DNA of 64,000 nucleotides from Helicobacter pylori (GTDB lineage Bacteria; Campylobacterota; Campylobacteria; Campylobacterales; Helicobacteraceae): NCBI RefSeq assembly GCF_001653475.1, contig NZ_CP011487.1, positions 558,001 to 622,000 of the forward strand, read 5' to 3'. Shown piece by piece: positions 17,670 to 26,997 of this stretch (position 1 is its first letter; each line of letters starts with the position of its first letter). The notes under the pieces were generated by a model. It saw only the letters and a program-made list of their open reading frames with translations, ran no database searches and was not told where the DNA came from. The position numbers and the translations under genes were made by a program.

Positions 17670-18381
17670 GATGATAATTCTCCACTAGTTTTTCAATCTC
17701 TTTTGCTTGGTTTAAAAAAAAGAAATGATCCCCTTCTAAAACGAATAATGCGCTCTTTTTCAATAAGGTTTGCATTTTTTGAGCCGAGCTTAAGGGGGTT
17801 GCTTTATCGTCTTTACCCCAAAACAATAAAACTTCTTTCTCGCATCGTTTGAAATGATCGCTAAAGTCTTCGCTAACTACTTTTTTAAAGGTTTCATACA
17901 TAGCTTGATTAAGCCCCATAGCGTCCTTACTCCTCAAAAACCCTAAATTCAAGCCTAATTTTTTAAAGATTTTAGCTAAAAGGATTTTATAACGCACTTT
18001 TAAAGGTTTTGGCTCTAAGATCCCTGCGCTGCTCAATAAGATCATTCGTTCGTTTTCACACAAGATTGCTACTTTCCCTCCAAAGCTATGCCCAAAGGCT
18101 ACATGCGCTTTTTTACCCACGCTTTTTAAGAACAGATTGATGATATTAGCATAATCTTTAGTCTCTAACACTTTTTCATCGTTAGGGCTTTGATTGAAGC
18201 CGGGCAAATCCACATACAAATGGTTGTAATTTAAAAAACAGCCTTGAAACGCTTGTTGCATGATTTCTTTAGAACTCCCCCAACCATGCAAAAACAAGGC
18301 GTTTAAAGGGCTATGGTGGTCTATAAAAGTGTAGGAAATGTCAAAAACGCTATCCGAATAAGCGATACTGCGTTTGGCCAT
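17656..18381 (-). CDS. Alpha/beta hydrolase
   Basis: The 241-residue alpha/beta hydrolase has the oxyanion segment FLHGWGSS, the nucleophile elbow GHSFGG (Ser) near residue 97, the acid in LLFWGKDDKATP and the His in LEGDHFFF. Its substrate is unknown. Its start touches the ddl stop (shared position 18381) and its end overlaps murF, so it is in the ddl-murF operon. A link to the wall is suggested only by position. Confidence 0.85.
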   Translation of the reverse strand: MAKRSIAYSDSVFDISYTFIDHHSPLNALFLHGWGSSKEIMQQAFQGCFLNYNHLYVDLPGFNQSPNDEKVLETKDYANIINLFLKSVGKKAHVAFGHSFGGKVAILCENERMILLSSAGILEPKPLKVRYKILLAKIFKKLGLNLGFLRSKDAMGLNQAMYETFKKVVSEDFSDHFKRCEKEVLLFWGKDDKATPLSSAQKMQTLLKKSALFVLEGDHFFFLNQAKEIEKLVENYHHAKS

Positions 18382-19424
18382 TACTTATTCTTTTGGATTT
18401 GCAACAAATAAGAGTTTTTGATTTGGATTTTAGGGGTTTTGGGTAATGATTGCGCTAAATTTTCTAGCGTTGTTTTAAAATCATCAAACAAATAATTGGC
18501 CAAACTGCCAGGAATGGGGTTGATCTCATTAAGATACACTTCATTTTCTATGACAAAAAAATCGCAACGAATAATCGCGCCATCAAACAAATCGTTATAG
18601 AGTTTTTTAAAATTTTCTTTTAATTGTTCTTCTAGGGCGTCAGAAAGGTTCGCTTTAGGGGCTTTGGTGCGTGAAAAATCCAAATATTTTTGTTTGAAAT
18701 CTAAAAATTCCTGTTTGTTAGGCTCTTCAACATAGGAAAAACAAAAATCCTTTTTAATCTTACAACCGGCTAAATTGTATTCTTTCACTCCCTGAATGAA
18801 AGGCTCTATTAAAACCTCTTTAGAATATTCAAACGCGCCGTCTAAAGCGTAAATCAATTCTTTTTCTTCTTTCACAACGCTCACCCCTAAAGAGCTCCCG
18901 GCGTTGTTGGGTTTGACAATGAAAGGGAAATTAAAGTTAATCAAATTTAGGGCGTTAGCACGGTTTTTTTCATTCAAAAGAACACAATCCAAAGTCTTTA
19001 CCCCTAAATCTTTGGCGTAAAACTTGGTTAAATATTTGTTATAACTCAACACGCTCGCTTCAACCCTAGGGCCTATAAAAGCGAGACGATAAAATTCTAA
19101 CAAGCCCGCTAATTTCCCATCTTCGCCATCGCCCCCATGCACAAGATTGATCACTAAAGGCAATTCTATCGTTTTAGTGCCTAAAAATGAGTTCTTAAGC
19201 AAACCATTATGCACAAGGATTAGGGGGGGTAATTTTTTTTCTTTGATTTGAGCGAAGTATTTTGAATGCATGTTAGATTCTTCAATCAAATAAAAATGAT
19301 GGTTTTCATCTAAAAAAATAAAATATTTAATCCTATCCTTTAACGCTTCTTTAAACGCGATTGCACTCACAATGCTGATTTCATGCTCAAAACTCGCCCC
19401 ACCAAATAAAACGCAAAACTCCAC
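18381..19424 (-). CDS. ddl: D-alanine--D-alanine ligase
   Basis: The 347-residue ATP-grasp enzyme joins two D-Ala for peptidoglycan. Motifs are VLFGGASFEHEIS at the N terminus, HGGDGEDG, KPNNAGSSLGVSVVK and the C-terminal NEINPIPGSLANYL with Mg ligands. I choose the GTG at 19422-19424 because family proteins begin with MEFCVLFGG and GGGAG lies about 8 bases upstream; a longer frame opens at 19451. It sits directly upstream of the hydrolase and murF. Confidence 0.94.
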   Translation of the reverse strand: MEFCVLFGGASFEHEISIVSAIAFKEALKDRIKYFIFLDENHHFYLIEESNMHSKYFAQIKEKKLPPLILVHNGLLKNSFLGTKTIELPLVINLVHGGDGEDGKLAGLLEFYRLAFIGPRVEASVLSYNKYLTKFYAKDLGVKTLDCVLLNEKNRANALNLINFNFPFIVKPNNAGSSLGVSVVKEEKELIYALDGAFEYSKEVLIEPFIQGVKEYNLAGCKIKKDFCFSYVEEPNKQEFLDFKQKYLDFSRTKAPKANLSDALEEQLKENFKKLYNDLFDGAIIRCDFFVIENEVYLNEINPIPGSLANYLFDDFKTTLENLAQSLPKTPKIQIKNSYLLQIQKNK

Positions 19425-19502
19425 GGTCAAACTCCCTAAAAACGATTGCAATAAAGTCTATCTATATTTACCTAAAAAAAGGCTTTTGAATTTTCTTAAA
19501 AA

Positions 19503-19979
19503 TCAAAGTTTAAGGTTAAAAAATCCTAAAATATTGACAACTAATAACACGCTCAATCCAGCTAAAATACCCGCTAAAGCGTCATCAGCCACAACCCCTA
19601 AACCCCCTTTAACTTCCTTGTCTATTTTGCCAATGAGTGAGGGCTTAGTAATATCATAGATCCTAAAAAAGATAAAACTCAAGATCACGCCCGCTAACGA
19701 TAACCCGCTAATCGCCATCGCAAGCCACATGCCCACTAATTCGTCTATCACAATATAGGAGTTGTCATGAATCTTACTCTCTTCTTCTTCTTTATCTATT
19801 TGAGCGATAGCGATAAGCCCAATCAAAACCGCCCCTAAAAACAAAGTGTTAGCCGAAAAAATTAAAACAGGTAAGCCCAGTAACAACGCCACTAAACTCC
19901 CTATTGTTCCTGGAGCTTTTTTAGAATACCCACTAAAAAAAAGGGTTAAAAAACACGCGCGAAGACTGAATTTATTCAA
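19503..19979 (-). CDS. pgpA: Phosphatidylglycerophosphatase A
   Basis: The 158-residue inner-membrane enzyme removes phosphate from phosphatidylglycerophosphate to give phosphatidylglycerol. The PgpA signature KKAPGTIGSLVALLLG is near the N terminus, followed by a conserved Asp/Glu segment (IVIDELVGMWLA) and several hydrophobic helices. Length is normal. It is divergent from the aminotransferase gene across a 148-bp AT-rich gap. Confidence 0.9.
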   Translation of the reverse strand: MNKFSLRACFLTLFFSGYSKKAPGTIGSLVALLLGLPVLIFSANTLFLGAVLIGLIAIAQIDKEEEESKIHDNSYIVIDELVGMWLAMAISGLSLAGVILSFIFFRIYDITKPSLIGKIDKEVKGGLGVVADDALAGILAGLSVLLVVNILGFFNLKL

Positions 19980-20127
19980 TTATTGCCTTAAATTCTTTTT
20001 AAATTATGGCATTTTAGCATTTTATTTGCATTAAAAAGAGATTTTCTTAAGCAATAAGGCTTAATTTTAAGCGTGTTTTAGTATGATACCTTTTAAATTC
20101 TCTCAAAAATTAAAGGTTAATTTTAAA

Positions 20128-21237
20128 ATGTTGCTTTTCACTCCAGGCCCTGTAGCCATTAGCGAAGAGATGCGCTCAAGCTTTTCTCAGCCAATGCCCC
20201 ACCACCGCACCAAAGATTTTGAAAAGATTTTCCAAAGCGTGCGAGAAAATTTGAAAAAAATGACAGGTTTAGAAGAAGTTTTGCTTTTAAGCAGCAGCGG
20301 GACAGGGGCTATGGAAGCGAGCGCGCTTTCTTTGTGTCAAAAAGAGTTGCTTTTTGTTAATGCGGGTAAGTTTGGCGAAAGGTTTGGCAAGATCGCTAAA
20401 GCCCATTCCATCAAAGCCCATGAATTAGTTTATGAATGGGACACGCCAGCTCAAGTAGATAAAATATTAAACGCGCTTAAAGCCAACCCCAACATTGATG
20501 CGTTTTGCATTCAAGCATGCGAGTCTAGTGGGGGGTTACGACACCCTGTAGAAAAAATCGCTCAAGCGATCAAAGAAACTAATCCGAATGTTTTTGTGAT
20601 TGTGGATGCTATCACCGCTTTAGGGGTTGAGCCTTTAGAAATAACGCATATTGATGCGCTCATTGGAGGGAGTCAAAAAGCGTTCATGCTGCCTCCTGCG
20701 ATGAGCTTGATCGCATTGAGCCAGAAGGCCATTGAGCGCATAGAAGAACGCAATGTGGGGTTTTATTTCAATTTAAAGAGCGAATTGAAAAACCAAAGGA
20801 ACAACACCACAAGCTACACCGCTCCTATTTTACACACTTTAGGGTTGCAACGCTATTTTGAATTGGTGCAAAATTTAGGAGGCTTTGAAGCGCTTTATAG
20901 GGAGACTAAAAGAGCCGCTTTAGCCACTCAAAAGGCCGTTTTAGCTTTGGGTTTAAAGATTTTCCCTAAAAGCCCGAGCTTGAGCATGACAACGATTATT
21001 AACGAGCATGCCAAAGAATTAAGAAACCTTTTAAAAGAAAAATACCAGGTGCAATTTGCGGGTGGTCAAGAGCCTTATAAAGACGCGCTCATTCGTATCA
21101 ACCACATGGGGATCATTCCTGTTTACAAAAGCGCTTACGCTTTAAACGCCCTAGAATTGGCCCTAAACGATTTGGATTTAAGAGAATTTGATGGTGCGGC
21201 GAACACAACCTTTTGGAAGCAATATTATGAAATTTAA
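20128..21237 (+). CDS. Class V aminotransferase (PLP), alanine-glyoxylate/serine-type
   Basis: The 369-residue PLP enzyme has LLFTPGPVAISEEM at the N terminus, SSGTGAMEAS for cofactor phosphate, the acidic PLP contact VDAITALG and the Schiff-base Lys in GGSQKAFMLPP. It resembles the small subunit of soluble hydrogenase/alanine-glyoxylate group, whose members may use serine, alanine or phosphoserine. The Met at 20128 is chosen because family proteins begin right before FTPGP; an ATG at 20083 is possible. It is cotranscribed with the downstream phosphoribosyltransferase (8-base gap). Confidence 0.88.
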   Translation: MLLFTPGPVAISEEMRSSFSQPMPHHRTKDFEKIFQSVRENLKKMTGLEEVLLLSSSGTGAMEASALSLCQKELLFVNAGKFGERFGKIAKAHSIKAHELVYEWDTPAQVDKILNALKANPNIDAFCIQACESSGGLRHPVEKIAQAIKETNPNVFVIVDAITALGVEPLEITHIDALIGGSQKAFMLPPAMSLIALSQKAIERIEERNVGFYFNLKSELKNQRNNTTSYTAPILHTLGLQRYFELVQNLGGFEALYRETKRAALATQKAVLALGLKIFPKSPSLSMTTIINEHAKELRNLLKEKYQVQFAGGQEPYKDALIRINHMGIIPVYKSAYALNALELALNDLDLREFDGAANTTFWKQYYEI

Positions 21238-21245
21238 GGATTATA

Positions 21246-21707
21246 ATGCATTATTCTTATGAAACCTTTTTGAAAGACAGCTTGGAATTAGTGGAACAAG
21301 TAGAGAGCGTTTGCGGTGTCCCAGAAGCCCTTGTGTGCGTGATGCGAGGGGGCATGACTTTAACGCATTTTTTGAGTTTGCACTGGAATTTAAGGGAAGT
21401 TTATGGCATCAATGCGATTTCTTATGACACCACCAACCGACAAAACGCCCTAAAAATTGAAAATATCCCCACGATCAAAGATCATCTAAAAACCATTCTT
21501 GTGGTAGATGAAATCGTAGATAGCGGTAATTCTTTAGAAGCGGTGCTTAAAGTGTTGCAAGACAAACACCCTGATAAAAAGTTTTATAGCACGAGTTTGT
21601 TCCAAAAAACGAGCGCGAAATACAAAGCTGATGCGTTTTTAAAAGACGCTCCTGAATGGATTGATTTCTTTTGGGAAGTGGATTTGAAAAACTTAAAAAG
21701 CCATTAA
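21246..21707 (+). CDS. gpt: Purine phosphoribosyltransferase (xanthine/guanine type)
   Basis: The 153-residue type I phosphoribosyltransferase has the PRPP-binding motif ILVVDEIVDSGNSLE (about residues 81-95) and the VMRGGM loop. Size and the VPEALVCVMRGG start fit Gpt-like purine salvage enzymes. AAGGA lies before the ATG. It ends one base before rimO. Confidence 0.85.
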   Translation: MHYSYETFLKDSLELVEQVESVCGVPEALVCVMRGGMTLTHFLSLHWNLREVYGINAISYDTTNRQNALKIENIPTIKDHLKTILVVDEIVDSGNSLEAVLKVLQDKHPDKKFYSTSLFQKTSAKYKADAFLKDAPEWIDFFWEVDLKNLKSH

Positions 21708-21708
21708 C

Positions 21709-23028
21709 ATGCAAGTTAAAGAAAACAAACAACTCTGCTTAATCTCATTAGGTTGCTCTAAAAATTTGGTGGATTCAGAGGTGATGTTAGGCAAGCTTTA
21801 CAACTACACGCTCACTAATGACGCTAAAAAAGCCGATGTGATTCTTATCAACACTTGCGGTTTTATTGAAAGCGCCAAACAAGAGAGCGTCCAAACCATC
21901 CTGAACGCCGCTAAAGACAAAAAAAAGGGAGCGATTTTGATTGCAAGCGGGTGCTTGAGCGAGCGCTATAAAGATGAAATCAAAGAGTTGATCCCTGAAG
22001 TGGATATTTTTACCGGCGTGGGGGATTATGATAAGATTGATATTTTAATCGCTAAAAAACAAAATCAGTTCAGCGAGCAAGTGTTTTTAAGCGAGCATTA
22101 TAATGCGCGCATTATCACGGGATCGAGCGTGCATGCTTATGTTAAAATTTCTGAGGGTTGTAATCAAAAATGCTCTTTTTGCGCTATCCCTAGCTTTAAG
22201 GGGAAATTGCAAAGCAGGGAATTAGACTCCATTTTAAAAGAAGTGGAAGATCTGGCTCTTAAAGGTTATAAGGATATGACTTTTATCGCTCAAGATTCCA
22301 GCTCATTTTTATACGATAAGGGGCAAAAAGACGGCTTGATCCAGCTCATTAGCGCGATTGACAAACAGCAAGCCTTAAAAAGTGCTCGCATCTTATACTT
22401 CTATCCCTCTAGCACCACTTTAGAGCTTATTGGTGCAATTGAAAGTTCGCCCATTTTTCAAAATTATTTTGACATGCCCATCCAACATATCAGCGATTCC
22501 ATGCTTAAAAAAATGCGGCGCAACTCTAGCCAAGTGCACCATTTAAAGCTTTTAAACGCCATGAAGCAGGTTAAAGAAAGCTTTATAAGAAGCACGATCA
22601 TTGTAGGGCATCCGGAAGAAAATGAGGGCGAATTTGAAGAATTGAGCGCGTTTTTAGACGAGTTTCGGTTTGACAGATTGAATATTTTTGCTTTCAGCGC
22701 TGAAGAAAACACGCATGCCTATTCTTTAGAGAAAGTGCCTAAAAAAATCATCAACGCTCGCATTAAAGCCTTGAATAAAATCGCTTTAAAACACCAAAAC
22801 AATTCCTTTAAGGCTTTGTTAAATAAGCCCATCAAGGCGTTAGTGGAAAATAAAGAGGGCGAGTATTTTTACAAAGCAAGGGATTTGAGATGGGCGCCTG
22901 AAGTGGATGGGGAAATCTTAATCAATGACAGCGAATTAGCCACCCCTTTAAAACCTGGGCATTACACGATTGTGCCTAGCGCGTTTAAAGACAATATTTT
23001 ACTCGCTAAGGTTTTAAGCCCTTTTTAA
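21709..23028 (+). CDS. rimO: Ribosomal protein S12 methylthiotransferase RimO
   Basis: The 439-residue radical-SAM enzyme methylthiolates an Asp of S12. It has the N-terminal MTTase domain with three cluster Cys (SLGCSKNLVDSE, NTCGFIESAK, SGCLSERY), the radical-SAM triad EGCNQKCSFCAIP near residue 150, and a C-terminal TRAM domain (ALVENKEGEYFYKAR). The SLGCSKNLVDSE start distinguishes RimO from MiaB. It immediately follows gpt. Confidence 0.95.
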   Translation: MQVKENKQLCLISLGCSKNLVDSEVMLGKLYNYTLTNDAKKADVILINTCGFIESAKQESVQTILNAAKDKKKGAILIASGCLSERYKDEIKELIPEVDIFTGVGDYDKIDILIAKKQNQFSEQVFLSEHYNARIITGSSVHAYVKISEGCNQKCSFCAIPSFKGKLQSRELDSILKEVEDLALKGYKDMTFIAQDSSSFLYDKGQKDGLIQLISAIDKQQALKSARILYFYPSSTTLELIGAIESSPIFQNYFDMPIQHISDSMLKKMRRNSSQVHHLKLLNAMKQVKESFIRSTIIVGHPEENEGEFEELSAFLDEFRFDRLNIFAFSAEENTHAYSLEKVPKKIINARIKALNKIALKHQNNSFKALLNKPIKALVENKEGEYFYKARDLRWAPEVDGEILINDSELATPLKPGHYTIVPSAFKDNILLAKVLSPF

Positions 23029-23086
23029 AAGTTAGCCATAAGACTAAAAGTGCGGCTATAGCGTGGCTAGAGTGCAGGGGTTTGCG

Positions 23087-23106
23087 TTTTTTTTTTTTGT
23101 TAAAAT
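23087..23106 (+). promoter_or_regulatory. T12 tract directly upstream of a -10 box, promoter of the dynamin-like genes
   Basis: Twelve consecutive T (23087-23098) are followed by TTAAAAT-like sequence, with TAAAAT at 23101-23106 as the likely -10. The tract occupies the place of the -35/UP region, about 40 bases before the TTG start at 23143. Length changes of such tracts alter promoter strength at sabA in this species; a similar effect here is inferred. Confidence 0.55.
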
Positions 23107-23142
23107 GCGTCAGAAAAATTCGTTTGAGGCAAGAGACAAAAA

Positions 23143-24859
23143 TTGAAAAACATTTATATTAGTGTGGAAAGAAGCATCAAAGATCTCCAAAGGATTTTTG
23201 AGGATACCGATGGCGGGGATGAAAAACTAAAAGAATTCAGCCAAAAAGCGTTGGAGGTGTTTCAAAAATTAGAATTTGAAAGCTTAAAAGAGCTTGAAAG
23301 TTTGAAAAATAGTGAAGAGTGGGAAAATTTTACTATTGCATTTTACGGGGAGACCGGTGCGGGGAAATCAACCCTCATTGAATGCTTAAGGCTGTTTTTT
23401 AAAGAACAAAGCAAAATGGATCAACAAGAGCGGTTTAAGCGGCTCTATTCAAATAGAGGCAGTGGGCATGATCTTTTAGAGCTAGAAAAATTGCAAGATG
23501 GAGCGGCTATAGGCGATGGGAGGAGCGATTTCACTTTAGAAACCAAATCTTACACCTTCAAACACGGCGATCAAAACTTTGTCTTGCTTGATATTCCAGG
23601 GATAGAGGGCGACGAAAAAAAAGTGATTAAGAAAATTTCTGACGCTACCCAAAAAGCCCATGCTGTTTTTTATGTTACAAAAAAGCCCACCCCTCTGCAA
23701 AAAGGAGAAAAAGGGAAAGAGGGAAAAAGGGAAAGAGGGAACGATTGAAAAGATCCAGAAACAACTCGGTTCGCAAACAGAGGTATACACCCTATTCAAC
23801 AAGCCGATCACTAACCCAAGAGCTTTAAAAGATATACTTATTAATGAAGGTGAGAAAAAGAGTTTAAGAGGTTTGAATAAAGAAATGAGAAACATTTTAG
23901 GCAAACACTACATAGGCTATACAGCAGTGAGCACCCAGGCGGCTTTTTATGGTCTTTCATCGGCGTTGCTGCCTGCAACAAGGCTTTGAGGGTGATAGAA
24001 AAACTACAAGAAGCGATCCAAACTACGATTGACGGACAGATAAATCCAATCATCAAAGAAACAAAGAATTGCCAACTAGAGTCTTGCTCCAACCTAAGAT
24101 TATTCTAAAGGAAAATTTATATCTAATTTAAGAATATCAGCATACGGAGGAATCGATCAATTCAAATCTGGCTTGAGCGGAAAAATGCATGCACATATTG
24201 AAAGAAAAATTGGAGATGATGAGTGTGAAAGAATATTTAAAAATGAATTCCTACAAGGCATGGGAAAGTTGCGTAAAAGCATAAAAGAGCGGTTTGAAGA
24301 AAATGAGGAACAATTCCGTAACGACTTGCAAAAAGATATTAGACAATTTGAATATAATACTAAAAAGTCTCTAGCCTATTTAAAATGCACCAATGCCGAT
24401 CGTGGTTTTGATTTTGATTTCAGTATTAATACGGATAGTGGTATTGATAAAATAGGCTTATTGGCTTCAATGGGAGGTTTGGGTTTTGGAATTTTCGGAC
24501 TTTTAGGAGCAGGAGCAGCGAACTTTTGGAATCCTGCAGGTTGGGCAGCCATAGGATTAGGGCTATTGGGTATAGTTAAATCAATATGGAATTTTTTCAG
24601 TCCAAGCTATCAAAAATCCCAACAAAGAAAAGCAGTGGATAAGAGTTTGAATACAATTCGTGATAGTCTCACAAAGAGCATGGAAAGACAACTTGAAGAT
24701 GTCAAAAAAGACGCATTTGAAAAGATTGAAAAACTCAAAGCCCTTCTTAACGGACCTGTTGAAGGTCACGAACGCATGAGAAAGCAATTAGAAAAAGCCA
24801 CTCAAAGATTAGGAGGCATCGAGGCATCTCTATATAATATTCAAAACAAGGAGTGCACA
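23143..24859 (+). pseudogene. Dynamin-like GTPase 1, broken by several frameshifts
   Basis: The gene starts at a TTG (23143). The first frame has the P-loop FYGETGAGKST (about residue 66) and G3 LLDIPGIEGDE, and is open to 23748. Sense then continues in a second frame to 23989, a third to 24108 (KALRVIEKLQEAIQ part) and again from 24097 on. The latter part has a strongly hydrophobic segment (24455-24600, IGLLASMGGLGFGIFGLL) between long helices, as in bacterial dynamin-like proteins with a membrane paddle. The first break is an exact 16-bp tandem duplication at 23708-23739. The intact protein would have about 570 residues. The 3' border with the next gene is approximate, since the last frame runs on to 25027. 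Confidence 0.75.
23708..23739 (+). repeat. 16-bp perfect tandem duplication causing a frameshift
   Basis: AAAAAGGGAAAGAGGG occurs twice in direct succession (23708-23723 and 23724-23739). As 16 leaves a remainder of 1 on division by 3, one extra copy shifts the frame. Removing one copy gives KGEKGKEGTIEKIQKQ, joining the two coding frames of the dynamin-like gene. Confidence 0.85.
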
Positions 24860-26573
24860 ATGAATGAAACTTTAAAACAATTCAAAGCAAATCAAAAGAG
24901 GAATCAAGAAAATCTTGAAAATTGTTTGACTTTATCCAAACTGGCGAAAAATACGGCATCCCTATTGAAGATTCTTTCAAGGATAAAATCCGTAATGCGA
25001 TTGGAAATGTTGCCGATCAGAAACTGAAAGTGGCGTTAGTGGGAGGTTTTTCTGAAGGAAAAACAACCATAGCGGCAGCTTGGATCGAGCGGCTAGAAAA
25101 GAGCATGAAAATAGACCATCAAGAATCAAGCGATGAAGTTACAATCTATAACATAGACAATGAAATTGAGCTGGTTGACACTCCGGGATTGTTTGGGTTT
25201 AAAGAAAAAGAACATGATAGCGGCAAAATAGAGCGCTATAAAGATATCACCAAAAAATATATCAGCGAAGCCCATCTCATTTTATACACGCTCGACCCGT
25301 CAAACCCCATCAAAGAAAGCCATAAGGATGATTTGAATTGGTTGTTCAGAACGCTCAATCTTTTATCCAGGACAATCTTTGTCATCAGTCGTTTTGATGA
25401 AGAAGCAGATATTGAAGATGAAGAGGATTACAACAAAAGATTTAAAATTAAAAAAGCAAACATTCAAAACCGACTCAACGATCTCATTTCTCTGAGCGAA
25501 AAAGAAAGAGAAAGTTTGAGCATTGTCGCTGTCGCTGTAAACCCTTTTGAGTTGGGGGTTGAACACTGGCTAAAGCATAAAGAAGAATTCCAAAAACTTT
25601 CGCATATCAAAACTTTGCAAGATGCGACGCAAAAAAAGATTAAAGAGAATGGTGGGAAATTAACCATCATAGAAGAAGCCAAAAAAAGCGTCATTCAAGA
25701 TGTTATCTGTAGGCAAATTCCTTTGGAGAAACAAGCGCTGCAAGAGATTGGTGGAGAAATGGAAGATTTAGAGGAAATGATAAAACAAAGGCAACGGGAT
25801 CTCCAAAATTTAAATGAAGAAATTTCTCAAGCCCGCACTAATTTAAAAGGATTCGTAATAAGATATTTTGACGATCTCATCCGTCAAGTTTCTGGCACCA
25901 GCTTGGAAACCTTTAATGATTTTTTTTAAGAGCGAAATAGGCTTCAAGAAGGGAGAAAAAGGCGAGGAAGACAAGATAGGCATCAACATAGAAACAAAAG
26001 TCAATGAGAAATTTGAGAGACAAACGCAAGGGATTTGCAATGAAATTAATAAAATCGGGACTACTTTTAATGCCGATAGGAGTTTTTTTGAAAAACATGC
26101 CAAAGCATTTGGAACAATTGCGAATGGTCTTTTTAAAAGCGGGTTTATTAATGCCACTAACATCAAATTAGGTAGAGACACTATAGCGGCTGTGGGAAAA
26201 TTTTGTGGGCGTGGATTTGTTTTTTAAATTCAAACCATGGGGCGCTGTAAAATTGGCAGCAAGCATAAACAAAGCTCTGCCGTTTATCGGTGTTGCTTTT
26301 GAAGTATTGGATTCTTGGAAGACGCACCAAAAAATAAAAAAACTTAAAAAAGCTAAAGAAAAAATAAAATCCAATTTTGAAGGTCAAAAAAAAGAGCTTT
26401 TAGGATTCATCAATGATGAAATCAAATTCAAGCAACAATGTTTCCCGGGCGCGTTTGACCTAGAAGAATGCATTAAAAAAACGCAAGAGCGTGTTCAAGG
26501 GCTTGAAAAATAGATCCAAACCGGCGAAGCTTTTAAAACCGGTGGGGATTTTATAGAAGTTGAGCCTGAATGA
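24860..26573 (+). pseudogene. Dynamin-like GTPase 2, broken by frameshifts and a stop
   Basis: AAGGAG (24848-24853) precedes an ATG at 24860, the probable native start (MNETLKQFKANQK). After about 20 codons the sense moves to another frame (24922-25929) with P-loop GGFSEGKTT, G3 DTPGLFGF, G4-like ISRFDEEA and a coiled coil. It then switches at a T8 tract (25920-25927), again near 26202-26206 (a T4 run), and meets a TAG at 26511 after which the frame stays open to 26573. Losing one T at each of the two runs restores continuity. A hydrophobic paddle-like segment lies near the C terminus (AVKLAASINKALPFIGVAF). The whole would be about 570 residues. It is the second half of a tandem pair such as those known in Campylobacter. 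Confidence 0.75.
25920..25927 (+). repeat. T8 tract at a frame switch
   Basis: Eight T follow the codons for ETFNDF. With seven T the frame runs on as NDFFKSEIGFKKG, which is the sense of the following coding frame. The run is a candidate slippage site. Confidence 0.6.
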
Positions 26574-26683
26574 GGAATGAATTGAATTTGTGTTAAAATT
26601 CCAAAAACGCATCAAAAAAGCTTGTTGGATAAGCTTAATTAAACCAAAAGGCGGCGTTTTAAATCTTTTAATAAGGAAAGGCG

Positions 26684-26989
26684 ATGTTTTCTAAAATTTG
26701 CCCATCTCTTAAGCTTGCAAACGCGCTTAAAGGCTTTTTATTCAAACGCATTTCAAGCCCCATGCAAACCGCTCGCATCACCAATATGGTTTTGGATATA
26801 AAAAACGCTTTTAATGACGATAAAGATCCATTAGATAACGCTTGTAAAACTTTGGATTTGGTAGTGGGTTTTAAGAAAGAACACCCACAAGATTTTAACG
26901 AATTGTTTGAAATTTTAAAAGATCTCATCCAAGAATACGAGCAAAATCCTGATGAGATCAAGCAAAATCTCAAAGAAATCTTAAAATAA
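26684..26989 (+). CDS. Small protein of unknown function
   Basis: The 101-residue protein has AAGGAAAGG before its ATG and ends 8 bases before the next gene. It is mainly helical, Lys-rich at the start and acidic at the end (LIQEYEQNPDEIKQNLKEILK). No family is recognised and there is no signal peptide or membrane helix. A possible promoter (TTAAAAT, near 26593-26600) lies in the gap after the dynamin-like gene. It is probably cotranscribed with the broken gene downstream. Confidence 0.7.
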   Translation: MFSKICPSLKLANALKGFLFKRISSPMQTARITNMVLDIKNAFNDDKDPLDNACKTLDLVVGFKKEHPQDFNELFEILKDLIQEYEQNPDEIKQNLKEILK

Positions 26990-26997
26990 GGCAAGGC

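Noticed and set aside
19221-19238. G7 and T8 runs inside ddl as possible phase-variation switches
   Set aside because: The gene is intact and essential. The runs encode normal residues of the enzyme (KKLPPLIL), so they are explained by codon choice.
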